Below are positions 1 through 11,817 of a stretch of DNA of 64,000 nucleotides, one piece after another. Below the pieces are notes generated by a model. That model was given only the letters and a program-made list of their open reading frames with translations, was not told the origin of the DNA and searched no databases. The position numbers were made by a program, and so were the translations under genes. This DNA comes from Panopea generosa (lineage: Eukaryota > Mollusca > Bivalvia > Adapedonta > Hiatellidae), in the NCBI GenBank assembly GCA_029582155.1, contig CM055895.1, positions 5,832,044-5,896,043 on the forward strand, given 5' to 3'. Every line of letters starts with the position of its first letter. The stretch's first letter is position 1.

Positions 1-1365
1 ACCAAAGGGGAAGTAACAACACATTTCACCAAAGGACAAGTAACAACACATCTCACCAAAGGGGAAGTAACAACACATCTCACCAAAGGACAAGTAACAA
101 CACATCTCACCAAAGGACAAGTCACAACACATCTCACCAAAGGGGAATTAACAACACATCTCACCAAAGGACAAGTAACAACACATCTCACCAAAGGGGA
201 ATTAACAACACATCTCACCAAAGGACAAATAACAACACATCTCACCAAAGGGGAAATAACAGCACATCTCACCAAAGGGGAAGTAACAGCACATCTCACC
301 AAAGGACAAGTAACAACACATCTCACCAAAGGACAAGTAACAACACATCTCACCAAAGGACAAGTAACAACACATCTCACCAAAGGGGAATTAACAACAC
401 ATCTCACCAAAGGACAAGTAACAACACATCTCACCAAAGGACAAGTAACAACACATCTCACCAAAGGGGAATTAACAACACATCTCACCAAAGGACAAGT
501 AACAACACATCTCACCAAAGGACAAGTAACAACACATCTCACCAAAGGGGAAATAACAGCACATCTCACCAAAGGGGAAGTAACAGCACATCTCACCAAA
601 GGACAAGTAACAACACATCTCACCAAAGGACAAGTAACAACACATCTCACCAAAGGGGAAGTAACAACACATCTCACCAAAGGACATGTAACAACACATC
701 TCACCAAAGGGGAAGTAACAACACATCTGACCAAAGGGGAAGTAACAGCACATCTCACCAAAGGACAAGTAACAGCACATCTCACCAAAGGACAAGTAAC
801 AACACATCTCACCAAAGGACAAGTAACACCACATATCACCAAAGGGGAATTAACAACACATCTCACCAAAGGACAAGTAACAACACATCTCACCAAAGGG
901 GAAGTAACAGCACATCTCACCAAAGGGCAAATAACAGCACATCTCACCAAAGGGCAAATAACAACACATCTCACCAAAGGACAAGTAACAACACATCTCA
1001 CCAAAGGACAAGTAACAACACATCTCACCAAAGGACAAGTAACAACACATCTCACCAAAGGGGAAGTAACAACACATCTCACCAAAGGGCAAATAACAAC
1101 ACATCCCACCAAAGTGCATGTAACAACACATCCCACCAAAGTGCATGTAACAACACATCTCACCAAAGGGTAAGTAACAACACATCCCACCAAAGTGCAT
1201 GTAACAACACACCTCACCAAAGTGCATGTAACAACACATCCCACCAAAGTGCATGTAACAACATCCCACCAAATGGCATGTAACAACATATCTCACCAAA
1301 GTGCATGAAACAACACATCTAACTAAAGTGCATGTAACAACACATCTCACCAAAGTGCATGTAAC
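1..1365. repeat. 27-bp minisatellite, about 50 copies, runs off the left edge
   Basis: Tandem unit of 27 bp with core CATCTCACCAAAGG followed by ACAAGTAACAAC or GGAAGTAACAAC. After about 1085 a variant with CCCACCAAAGTGCATG takes over. Because 27 is nine codons, the minus strand shows long open frames of a nine-residue repeat (CCYLSFGEM and CCYFPFGEM). These have no upstream signals or non-repeat flank and are treated as a by-product of the period. Confidence 0.95.
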
Positions 1366-1561
1366 AAAGCATATTTGCAGTATAAAACAGTTACCTCAAA
1401 AACATGAAAAACAAGAAATGTCACTGGTAAGTATCGCATGCCCCCCACCCAAATGGTCTGTGAAAATAACAATATATGTTATAATATGTAGCAAGGTATC
1501 CATGAATATCATGTGGTTTCAGACTAGAAATGGTGTGGGTTTTTTTTGCATTAAAGCATGA

Positions 1562-2866
1562 CCTTGAACTTTGTGTAACTTTGACCTTGACATCTGATGT
1601 TATGGTTTGGTATTTCTACAGGTAAAAGCAGGATCATTATGACATGCTGATCACTTGTGTCAAGCTATTTTATAATCTCTCCATGTAAGACAAAGTTACA
1701 GACCTGACAAGAAATATCAAACAAACTGAAAGTGTGACATTGAGGTAAGGTTTTGGGTCTTAATGTGACACGTTGTCATGTCATGTTGATCAATTGATAA
1801 ATTGAGTGTTTTTTAAATCAATCTATGTTTGATAAAGTTACAGGAGGGACTTGAAATCTCAAACAGACTCAAAGTGTTGTCATACAAGTTCAAAGTGTGA
1901 CCTTGATCTTTGAGGTTTGGGTCTGGGTCTTACGTGTGACATGTCGTTATGTCATTTTGATCAATTGAGCAAAGTTTAAGACAAAGTTACAGACCAGACA
2001 CACAAGATCAAACAAATTGAAAGTGTGACCTTGACCTTTGAGGAAAGGTTCTGGGTCTTACATGCGACACTTAATTGTGTCATGTTGATCAACTGAGCCA
2101 AGTGCTTTTGAAATTTATCCATAGGTGATAAAGTAACAGATTGGACACAAAATCTCAGACTGAAAATGTTGTCCAAGTTAAATTGGGACCTTGAACTTTG
2201 AAGTGGGAGTTTGGGTGTTAAGTGTGACACGTCATCATGTTATGTTGATCAATTATAGTAAGTATTAACAAAATCCATCAATGCATGACAAAGTTACAGG
2301 CTAGACACGAAATCTCATACAGACTCAAAGTGTTGTCAAACAAACTCAAAAGTGTGACCTTGACCTTTGAGGTACGCATGTGGGTCTTACGCGTGACATG
2401 TCATTATGTCATGCTGATGAATTGAGCCAAGTGTTTTTGAAATTTATCCATAGGTGACAAAGTTACAGACTGGACAAGAAATCTCAATCAGACTGAAAGT
2501 ATCATCAAAGTTAAATTTTGACCTTGACCTTTGAAGATGGAGTTTGGGTGTAATGCGTGACATGTGGCCATGTTATGTTGATCATTTGTAGCAAGTATTA
2601 ACAAAATCCATCTATGCATGACAAAGTTACAGGCTAGACACAAAATCTCACACAGACTCAAAGTGTTGTCAAACAAACTCAAAGTGTGAACTTGACCTTC
2701 GAGATATGGGTATGGGTCTTAATCGCGACACATCGTCATGTTATGTTGATCATTTGTAGCAAGTATTAACAAAACCAATCTATGCATGACTAAGTTACAG
2801 GCCGGACACAAAATACCAGACGGTCGCTGCGATTACTATGGGGGGGGAGAATTGGGGCATAAAAAA
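1562..2866. repeat. ~165-bp tandem repeat with 331-bp higher-order period (pearl-like element)
   Basis: About seven units, each with a GTGACCTTGACCTTTGA-type block, a GGGTCTTA...TGTGACA...GTCATGTTATGTTGATCA block and a GACAAAGTTACAG block. The block recurs near 1733, 1895, 2025, 2187, 2356, 2518 and 2687. Later spacings alternate 162 and 169, so units two apart are 331 bp apart. The array ends with GACGGTCGCTGCGATTACTATG, a G tract and ATTGGGGCATAAA. This resembles the (ACGG)n/hairpin tails of bivalve pearl-type elements. The family name is by recall, not by search. Confidence 0.85.
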
Positions 2867-2924
2867 ATCAAATGAGTGTGATATACTTAAGTACTCAGTT
2901 TATATTAATTTTTTTAGCTTAATT

Positions 2925-3096
2925 AAGAAGTCTTGGCTCAGAGCTTATATGAAATGCTTGCGAGTTTGCCTCCTGGGTAGAACCAGTTCCGAGTGTTTTT
3001 TTGTTTTTTCGAGAGGCACCAGGGCAAATTAGGGGTCAAATCCGCAACCTCTTGGGTGAGCGTCCGACACTTTATCAACTACACTACCTCTTTGCT
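2925..3096 (-). mobile_element. tRNA-derived SINE (type C), degraded
   Basis: Shares CTCCTGGGTAGAACCAGTTCCGAG and the downstream tRNA-like block with the copies at 24190-24403 and 26450-26628. On the minus strand the 5' head is tRNA-like, with a weak A box, and a B-box-like GGATTTGACCCC. The tail faces low coordinates. No target-site duplication is evident. Confidence 0.7.
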
Positions 3097-3114
3097 TATT
3101 ATCATTCCCTTTAA

Positions 3115-4316
3115 CAGTGTTTTCTCCAGAGCGCGTTTCTCGGTTTTTGATGTAATTAAATGTCTTTGATGCAGTCAAGTTTGTTCAGTGCGTCCACTTT
3201 GACGCAACCTTTAAATTACAGAAATTCAAATTACGCATATTTGTTTCGGCAAGCTGGTTTCAGAATTATCTTTACACTGCTAGCTGTTTTGGCAGATCAC
3301 GTGGTCTGATTGAGGGAAACCCCTGTCACGCGATTCTACTAAGTTGCAAAAACGCTTTAATTGGTTATTAATGCTATATTGATGCAATCGCATAGACGAT
3401 TATGATCACATACATAATTTTCCACGAAGCAATATTGTAGTTTGAAGAAAACATTTGTGAAAACAAACATGTGCTGCAACAATAGCACTGATATATACCC
3501 AGTTTTAGGTTGTTGTATATAAAGATGAAATGTGGAAATCGTGAAACTTTTCAAGAAAGTTATTTGAAATGTACGGATGATACTCTATCTGAAAACCTTT
3601 TTATTTTGTTTTCTATAAGGAATCGAGACGCGCATGAGCGACATTTAAATATCAGTTTAAACATAGGCTGGTCCATGTTTTTATGATGGTATTCCCGGCG
3701 CCGTTAATGTTTCTTTAACAGACGTTTAAAAGGTTATGGAAAAAGAAAAACGTGTAGAAAATTATATTCATTTTGAAAAATGATTATATAATTTCAGACT
3801 TATTTTTGTTAAGTTACCATTAAAATGTTTTAATATTAAGGTAACATTACTCTAAAATGAGTCTAGCTATGAGCCATAAGAGAAATGGTTTTGGGAAAAA
3901 GAAAACAACAACAAAGTTTTGTTTTCCAAAGAGTATAATATAAGATGTTGAAATAATTTTAGTATTTTTCATTATAAATAGTTAGGGCCATGGTGATCGA
4001 GCTGAGGCCATGACATTTGAAAAGTTCATGGCCCTGTGGCCACGATATCAAAAACAACTAGTTTCTAGTTGTTGTAATTTGTTGCCAGAAATGAAACATT
4101 CGTTTGAAGTTTAATTGTTTTGAAGTTATTAACTTAAATTGCAGCTTTGATTGAGAAATTTGTGTGAAACAGAAAGTAAAACTGTTTTAGAAAATAATAT
4201 ATTTTTTATCACCATTTATTCAAGTTGATTACCCCCAGATTTTGAAAATGACCCCCAGATTTTTAGTCAGTGGGTCATCAATGACCCCCAAAAAATTGGA
4301 GCTGGAGAAAACACTG
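3115..4316. mobile_element. hAT-like non-autonomous DNA transposon, 1.2 kb
   Basis: Terminal inverted repeats CAGTGTTTTCTCCAG at the left and CTGGAGAAAACACTG at the right match exactly over 15 bp. They are flanked by a 6-bp direct repeat CTTTAA at 3109-3114 and 4317-4322. CAGTG ends are common in hAT elements, although the usual duplication there is 8 bp. Near the right end are several GACCCCCA-type subterminal repeats. No transposase frame is visible. Inverted repeats and duplication are seen directly; the superfamily is inferred. Confidence 0.75.
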
Positions 4317-4322
4317 CTTTAA

Positions 4323-7180
4323 AAATGAGAATTTAAACAATTTTTCCTTTTTTCCATTTGTTCCCTCCGACACAGTGAATTCTACTGGAAATTTAAGACA
4401 TTTGATTGGCTTATAACAAAGTATTTAGTGATGTCATTAAATTGCAGCGAAAACTGCAGATATATTACAGAATACGCAATAAAGTGAAAAGCAGACTGTC
4501 TAAATCATATTTAAGAAAGGTCTGTAAAAGTGTTTACTTGGAAATGTATATGCCCTGTCATTAAAAGCACTATATGAATAATTTAAAACCATTATTGACA
4601 GTCTGGGGATATGATTAATGAACTGAAGAGATCAAACCTTCCTCACTGTTCATTAAAATGGAGAATATTCATAAATGTATACAATTTGAATGGATCTTGT
4701 GAGAGCTTAATTTTTGAAAGCATAATGCTATTGCCCTGAATAATAAAAAATTGCTGACAACGCTAAAATCTCTAATGTAGGCAATAAAGCAAACTTGACA
4801 GGAAGATATTGCAATATACAAGGTTATCCATTCTAACTTTTTAAATAATTCAATGCATTCACTCAACTTGTCCACAGGAAATATTATCAATTGCCGTAGT
4901 TAACTAAAGAAATGTTTAAAATTCAAACAAGATGGTGGATAGTTCTTCCTTTTATTGTACACCATAAATGACAATACAGATTTATATATATATAGACTAG
5001 TTCTGGAGCATGCAATATGTGACTAATTGATTTAAATGCCATATAAATCATTAGTATCAAATTACGTTCCATCACTTTCAAATTTTACAATATACTTGTC
5101 CAGGGGACAGACAGCACACTGGTAAAATTAATCAACAAAGCAGAAGATAACAGCACAATTGTTAATGTAAATTTCTATGTTATTAAAATACACATGTGAC
5201 CTTAGATTTCCAATGAGAGAAACAGTCACATGAATATCAAGGTCATTACAGTTTTGGTTTTAGGAAAACGTTATTCAAGAAGAAAAATATTCAGGGAAAT
5301 TCAGAATAATTTATGTTTTAGAAAAGTTTTGAGTTCAAAGAAAGACATATTTTGGAAGTTCAATGAATATTATGTAGTTTAAGGAACACCGAGTCGGAAA
5401 AAATGACGGATATGTAAATCTAGGGATTGATTGTATTTGTGTGGCATAATTATCCGTATCTAGAAATGGCTGAAATGGCGATACCAAAAACGGACATTAT
5501 ATTTCAGGAAGCCCTACTGAAATAACGGCTCACGAAATGGATACTGGGAAAGCCAGTGAACCATTGGTAAAACTTAACTTGTAAGAATCAACACTGCAGA
5601 AGACAACTGTGACTTTCAACTGCGACTTTCTACCCAAGAAAACTATCCAAGAAAACTGTAAATTTATGTCACGTAGAGATCAGCTTATAACCTAATTCGT
5701 AATTAAACACCATGACACTTGATAACAATAACAGTTATTGTAGAAATTTCCATATTATCTTCCACCATAATTATTAGCTTCCAAAACCTAAATCATTAGG
5801 AAATGAAGCCGAGGTTTTGAGGACAATTCCAGTCAATATCACTTATACAATTATATGTCAGGGGACGTCTGCATTTGCAACTTTCAATCAATTATGGACA
5901 ATTTACCAGACAGCTGTGCGAGTGTGGAGCTGGTTTCCCCCAGAGATGGAATTATTTTACCTTCAATCACCAACAGCACATATATGGTTTCATTAACTGT
6001 TCCAGAACTTCAGGTACCTAATTAAATGTATTCAGTTTCACACCTGTAATACAACAGACAGGCTGCGATGCCAAGGTTTGAGAGAGGTGATAGTGCATAA
6101 TTATAATAATGTGTTGCTGACCACTACAGCAGGAGGTTGTGGTTTCATCGCAGGCCTCTTAAGAACTATGTTCAGTACTAGTTTTACGCAGGAAATGAAC
6201 TCAAGAGTGACTTATAGGTTCCAACTTTCTTTGCAATCAAGCTACAATAAACTAGGGATATTGCTGAAAATACCCCCACCTAACCGCTGCTTGCCTTTGA
6301 ATCAACTGTCATGATAGGGGTGATTAATCAACAGGTTTGTATATCTCATGCAGGATAGTGTCTTGTAGTTTCTGATACATTCTAAATTTAAAAAAAAAAA
6401 CTACCATCCAGTCTACCCACACACCAAGTTTAATGGCAATATCTCACTCCTAACAATCAATACCAGTCGGAAACAATATTTTTCTATTTTTGGCAATGAT
6501 GACCTTGACTCCAGTTGCCTCAGTAGATAATGCCAACTTTCCTCTCTAGTGTAGTCATTTCAAGTTTCATGGCAGTATTTCCTAAATTATCAGTTGAAAT
6601 GCGACTGGATGTGACACCATGGGACACTGTCAAAGTGATTTCTATACCTTAACTGTTCGGTGCATTGTGGGGATATAATTTGCATAATTATACTAATGCT
6701 GAAGATGAAAAGAAACTTCTGATTGTCTAGACAACGTCTACAGAATACTTTCAATTCCCTACTCAACCTGTCTAAAGTTTACAGGAAACTTCCAATTCAT
6801 TATATCGTATATTCCCTAATTAACGCCCCTGGGGGCGTTACATTTTACAAGGTGGGGGCGTTTATGAAAAATAAATAAAAAGCAAATTTAACAACAGTTA
6901 AAAATACAATAAAACCAATAAAGCAATGGAAAAAACCTTAAATCTGGTTTAAATCTCTGAAAAAGTGGTTCAGAATTATTTGAGAGTGAATGAAATAATC
7001 GACATAGGATGAAAAAAAGCTGAAAATCTGTATGAAATTACTAGTCTGCGTACTGGAATATCCAAATTTATGGTCAGTGTACTCTTCACTTTAAATCACT
7101 TGGACGCTTGCTCTTATCAACGTGGAACAATGAGCTTTCAGCGTACACAGACTAACCGTATTTTCCGACGTTTTGTAATG
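4323..7180. other. AT-rich stretch without a recognised gene
   Basis: No convincing exon or RNA gene was seen. The frames at 4669-4890 (minus) and 6078-6314 (plus) are short and resemble no protein I know. Around 6810-6870 a CGCCCCTGGGGGCG hairpin and a GGGGGCG motif recall the ends of the small MITE at 19239-19393, so a relic of that family may be present. Confidence 0.5.
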
Positions 7181-7220
7181 TTTTAATCGGCAGACAGTAG
7201 TTTAACTAGTATTAAACAGC

Positions 7221-7394
7221 AAATATGGGGATTATTTGTTCAACCAAAAGTGGTTAAGTGGTCACCCAAGATATAAACAATGGGTTAAAGAGTTCAAAGG
7301 TAATAAACACTCCGGTAATTGTTGTCTGTGTAACAAAATAATCGATCAGGGAAAGATGGGCGAATACGCACTCAAATCGCATATACATAATTAA
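7221..7394 (+). pseudogene. BED/U1-like zinc-finger relic of a transposon or derived protein
   Basis: A 57-codon open stretch without a start Met, preceded by an acceptor-like TTAAACAG. It reads KYGDYLFNQKWLSGHPRYK..., then NCCLCNKIIDQGKMGEYALK, then SHIHN and a stop. The pattern (hydrophobic-W-L, RYKQW, CCLC, MGEYALKSH) resembles the N-terminal zinc finger found on many hAT-related and domesticated proteins in marine invertebrates. The finger is cut before the final His/Cys. It lies just outside the inverted-repeat element that begins at 7405. Likely a truncated first exon; no downstream transposase is seen. Confidence 0.6.
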
Positions 7395-7491
7395 ATATAT
7401 ATAAAGTTTGCATTGTTGTAGAGATGAGCTGCAGATACGAGTTGAGAACTAGGATTGGAAACATGAGTAGATTATTAGAAGTTGCCTTTAA

Positions 7492-7529
<38 letters not shown>

Positions 7530-7556
7530 ACTTCTAATTCTCTACTCATATAATCT

Positions 7557-7558
<2 letters not shown>

Positions 7559-7614
<56 letters not shown>
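7559..7614. repeat. (TA)n microsatellite
   Basis: An essentially pure TA run of about 56 bp inside the foldback element, with shorter TA runs on either side. Confidence 0.95.
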
Positions 7615-7619
<5 letters not shown>

Positions 7620-7701
7620 GTTTCCTTTAAATATATATATATATATTTATATATATATATACTTCTAATTCTCTACTCATATAATCTAGATATATATATA
7701 T

Positions 7702-8682
7702 CAGGCCTTCTAAAATTCCAAAATGCAAATCGGTCCAGGTTTTTTACTACCGTAAGAATCGCACTTATTTATAAAAAATCACTAAAATTGCCTTACATTA
7801 TGCCATTACATGTATGCATACCCCACCCACCATGTCAGCTGCATCGTGTATTTCTCCGTTTATTTATTAATAGGAAACGATTTCAAGTTTATTTGTGTAT
7901 TATTTATAACATACTTTATCACAATGTGTACATTTTAATGACTGACATTATGTTTCCGCTTTACTGAATAATTTTCATTATATTAAAAATGTTCGATCGA
8001 ACCGGAAGTGATGTAAGTTTCGGAAGCTGCGTGAAATAATCACCGTGGAAACCAATGTAACGGTTCAACCACAAAAATAAACCATTCAGAACCTGTCCCA
8101 CATCAAAACAAAATCGGTCCGATTTTATCACTTTCATTAATTAATGTCATTAATTTTATAATTAAAATTATTTTTTTTTAAAAATGAAACAAACAAGTAA
8201 CACCGCACGTTTTATCAAATATTTTAATGACGCAAACAATATTCGGTCCGACCGTCCCAGCTTTGGGTAGCGGTATATCAAAGAAATATACGAACGCAAA
8301 CACAATCTTTTGATGAACCGACAGAACGCTATGGGTCACTGATCACACATCTAAGGCGTGCTACATATAGACTCTTCCGATAAACTCCCCTAATACCGTC
8401 AATGGTTTAGTCGAAATTGTCATCATTTCGCACAGCAGGTGACAAAACAAACGGATTATTGGGTCAAATTATATTGCCGCAAGGCGTATTTCGCAGGTCA
8501 GTATGGCATGGTAAGAGCAATTTATGAGATTTTATACGACCGATAGAAAATATCTGGACCGATTTTTTATTGAACTTTGAAAATATCTGGACCGATTTTT
8601 TATTAAACTTTGAAACGAAAACCGGTTTTGAACTTCTGAAATCGGTCCAAAAACCGAAAAACCGGCAATTTTAGAAGGCCTG
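7702..8682. mobile_element. hAT-type non-autonomous element, copy 1 (981 bp)
   Basis: Begins CAGGCCTTCTAAAATT and ends AATTTTAGAAGGCCTG, perfect 16-bp inverted ends. It is flanked by ATATATAT on both sides, which is uninformative because the target is a TA run. The copy at 36432-37385 is the same family in the opposite orientation and shows a clear 8-bp duplication. Internal marks include CGGTCCGAT and ATCTGGACCGATTTTTTATT (twice). No transposase frame is visible. It sits inside the foldback element, so it is the younger insertion. Confidence 0.9.
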
Positions 8683-8814
8683 ATATATATATATATATAT
8701 TTAAAGGAAACTTCTAATTCTCTACTCATATAATATAGTTCCAATTCTCTCCTAATGTTTCCAATCCTAGTTCTCAACTCGTATCTGCAGCTCATCTCTA
8801 CAACAGTTCAAACT

Positions 8815-10160
8815 GATGTTTATAAGTATATGTGAAGACATCAAATAACTGCTATTGTCTGCGGCTGAACCTACCAAGAACAGATAGTATTATCAACTTT
8901 AAAGTCTGTTGACACAGCCAATATGTGATTATCATTAGGTTCTACAAGACAAGCTTCTTGCAATTTTCCCTGGAAAGGATAATACTCAGAATATCAAAAC
9001 ATATTCCATTGTATGTTAAGCTAATCATTAGTGAAGAATGTAAGGACATTCACTGTCTTAAGTTAGTACACTACACGAATCAATGGCAAATCTTTTGGTT
9101 AATACATGTATATGCGTATATATGTAAAACATGATGTAAAATAACAGGACCATTCAGCAAGTCAGAATAAAACTACAAACGTGACAAAAGATTCAAGATT
9201 CATAAGGGCAGGAGACAGTTTATATTGAAATTTACTAAAATGTTGAGAGTGAATCATCAAAATGCAGAGTTTGGCAAGAAATACAATGATTTATTTGGCC
9301 ACTTACACCAGAGTTCGGGGTTCAGGGTTCAAATATAACACTCTTAACAGGTTCTACCAAGGAAACAAATTCAAGAATGATTCACAAAAGCTCTGAGCAT
9401 ACTTCGTTATTTGACTTAATAAATTTTTATGTAAATCAAACCTGTTATATTTGATTCAATTATAAAGACAAGAAATTGTTTTTCAGCAAAAATACTTTTA
9501 AATGCTAAAAAAGTAAAGGGCAGTAACTCAGTCAAAAATCATCTACCCAGAAAACAAAGGGAAATGCACAACTAGACCAAACACCAATCCTTCCTTGCAA
9601 GTTTCTGACGACAGATATCAAAGTTCTTCGGACATGATTCTTAATTCTATAAATACAGAGGGTCTTTTTGCAACTTAGTATCACCAACTTAAATCACCAC
9701 GTGTAAATTAAGCTGATGTCTTTGCTGCAAACAGAATGCCATTCTCCACTCACAGGAGAGTTTATAAATGAATTTTTTGTAGATGTAATGGAGAGTCGAT
9801 GAATTATCGATAGTTGTATAATAGATCAAACATACCAATGATTACAACAGAAATCAGTAACACCCTACATCAACCACAGATATATTTATATATATCATGT
9901 TGCAAACAGGCCAATATATCAAACTGTGTGAACAGCCCATTGAATTAATAGTGTTTGTTAATCTTGATCTCTTCCCCCAAAAAGGAATTCAACTGACAGT
10001 TCAAAAGAATAAGGCCATATAAAATTCTTCTTTCCAAAAACCAAAACTCAAAGAGATATGCACAGTACCACATCATAATTTATCATTCCTAGCAGTTTTC
10101 ATTGAATAAGCATGTGTAGGTTCAAGAGAGGAATCACGGACATAAAGTGGGACAGCAATA
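8815..10160. other. AT-rich stretch without a recognised gene
   Basis: No exon, RNA gene or clear repeat was recognised. The plus-strand frame at 8925-9134 is short, AT-rich and resembles nothing known. Confidence 0.5.
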
Positions 10161-10601
10161 CACTCTCGGGTCCCATTATAATGTGGTCCCATATAATGCA
10201 AAACTCGTTATAAAGCAGTTGTTTTTTTTATGGCTCCCAAATTTTCAACTGATTTATTTAAAACTCGCAGTATAATAATTGATGAATTGATTGAAAGTTT
10301 CAACTTAAATCTTGTTACATTGTTTTCAAACTGTCACCATGACTGTATCTGTGCATCAAATACACCTTGATAATTCAGACGGACATGATAGCAACTTCTT
10401 ATTGTTATAAACAACATCGCTTTTAATTGATTTACACTGACAAACAATAATCTGCCATATTTATCACACATTGTCAGGTACTTCCACCGGATATAGTGTT
10501 GCCAAATAGTGTAGCGCAGTACACCTTGGGATATTTACAACTTGTATATCACGGTCTCATTCCATGGATCCCGGCAACTGTGTTATAAAGGGACTCGAGT
10601 G
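10161..10601. mobile_element. pogo/Tigger-type MITE, copy 1 (441 bp)
   Basis: Left end CACTCTCGGGTCCCATTATA, right end TTATAAAGGGACTCGAGTG, flanked by TA on both sides (10159-10160 and 10602-10603). The ends match those of the 47742-48597 element (CACTGCGGTCCCGTTATAAC and GTTATAACGGGACCCGAGTG). Internal homology with 22450-22550 includes CTTTTAATTGATTTA and TTTATCACA. TA duplication and this style of end fit the Tc1/mariner-pogo group. Confidence 0.8.
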
Positions 10602-10603
10602 TA

Positions 10604-11369
10604 CGTCTCCTGTGAGAGGCAGACATAATAAACTAACAATACCAGGACTTTAACATGAACACTTATAATCACCTCACTAACATGTGACAAAACTCCTGTC
10701 ACAACTTTCTTTTCCATTAGACTGCACAAAAACAAGTGCCAGCTAGGAACTCCCATGACAACATCAACCATATCAAGTTGGCAACTGTGAAACAATTGGC
10801 ACACTAAACGTATGACCCTGACAGTGATTGAGCAACTGATAAAGTGTCTGGCAATAATACAGCACTTGCATGAATAGTAGCTGCAAGATGAAAATAAGAA
10901 AATATTAACTGCACAGTGATCAATTCAGACCTGAGCTCAGTTTTTACATTAATACTTGGAAAGTTTCCCCCTGTTTTATTTGAATATTTCATTATATTCT
11001 GTCATTTGCTGTTATATTTATAATAACTTCACATGTATATAATTATTATGATTTGCTGACACACTTTATTTAACATTTTAGAGTATGTTTTTTTATATTA
11101 GGGTTTTCACTAATAATTATAGAGATAAAGTTTGAAATCATTTTTTTCATAAATGTTATGAAAGTTGCTTCCATCATGTTTTACACTGTTCACATTCACA
11201 TGACACCTCTCTGTCCATGTGTGATTCTTTGTTTTTTTGAGAAAATGTTATAATTTTGAGCTTTGCTCAGGAGAGCTAAACAACACTAAAGAAGAAGTGT
11301 ATAGTGATGAGCTTCCAGACAGAAGTAAGTTAACCTGATGGTTCAATGCATTGACATGTCAATCTGTTA
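10604..11369. other. No recognised gene
   Basis: Short minus-strand frames at 10583-10804 and 10804-10992 were examined. Neither resembles a known family, and the first overlaps the end of the pogo-type MITE. No other structure was noticed. Confidence 0.5.
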
Positions 11370-11536
11370 CAGTCAAACCTGTGTAAGCAGTCATCTCCAT
11401 TAAGCAAGCACTTGTCTATTTGCTTTTTCAAGTTTCTATGCTTTCAGTTCAAATTTACCAGTACTGAGCAAAAACCTGTCTTAAAAGGCCACTTTTGCTC
11501 CTTGCCTTCACTGGCTGCTTAAGATAAGTTTGACTA
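11370..11536. mobile_element. Small pogo-type MITE (167 bp)
   Basis: Left end CAGTCAAACCTGTGTAAGCAG; right end CTGCTTAAGATAAGTTTGACT, flanked by TA. It is an inverted, diverged copy of 24940-25100: both contain CCTTTTAAGACAGG or its complement. The terminal CAGTCAAAC recurs at the right end of the larger element at 53782-54780, which carries a CENP-B-type relic. Confidence 0.8.
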
Positions 11537-11596
11537 TATAAAATATCAATAATGCGTAAAGTTTTACTTGTGCAGGAACACCGAATACTCCTTTAA

Positions 11597-11817
11597 CCCT
11601 TTACTCCATAGATACGCATTTTACTGCACCAATCACAGAAGGCCTTTGAAAACAGTGCAGGAAGAGTTCAGATTGCTTGTAACGGCAATCTGAACACTTC
11701 CTGCACTGTTTTCCACTCTGTCAGTTTATATAAACATAATTCACCCATTGCTGATGTGTGGTGAATTAATGCTTTCAATATTAGAGGTGTCCAAAGGCAT
11801 TTATATGAAGTAAAGGG
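11597..11817. mobile_element. piggyBac-type MITE, copy 1 (221 bp)
   Basis: Flanked exactly by TTAA (11593-11596 and 11818-11821). Ends are CCCTTTACTCCATAGATAC and TATATGAAGTAAAGGG. TTAA duplication and CCC ends fit the piggyBac superfamily. A long central hairpin occupies 11648-11713. The second copy is at 17374-17582. Confidence 0.88.
11648..11713. other. 29-bp-stem hairpin inside the piggyBac-type MITE
   Basis: The arm GAAAACAGTGCAGGAAGAG plus TTCAGATTGC (11648-11676) pairs with 11685-11713, with a single mismatch and an 8-nt loop. It is retained in the second copy (17425-17491). The stem length is like a small-RNA precursor. Whether it is transcribed is unknown. Confidence 0.85.

Larger units (their letters stand above)
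7405..8814. mobile_element. Long inverted-repeat element with TA-rich core, interrupted by a hAT element
   Basis: The left arm (7405-7510) and right arm (8691-8814) are inverted copies: GTTGTAGAGATGAGCTGCAG, ACGAGTTGAGAACTAGGATT, GGAAACAT and AGAAG.TTCCTTTAAATATA can be followed in both. Between the left arm and the hAT insertion are (TA)n runs and an internal duplicate of the TTCTAATTCTCTACTCATAT block. Looks like a foldback-type non-autonomous element. No coding capacity was seen. Confidence 0.8.

Noticed and set aside
472..1353. 120- and 167-codon minus frames of Cys-rich CCYLSFGEM repeats
   Set aside because: The 27-bp tandem unit is nine codons long, so a stop-free phase stays open automatically. 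There is no start context, signal or non-repeat domain.
1..1365. CRISPR-like array of regular direct repeats
   Set aside because: The units are contiguous with no unique spacers, and the surrounding DNA is eukaryotic with SINEs and spliced exons.
8532..8795. 87-codon minus frame, and the related 36243-36581 frame
   Set aside because: They span the terminus and subterminal repeats of the two hAT-type elements and do not resemble transposase.
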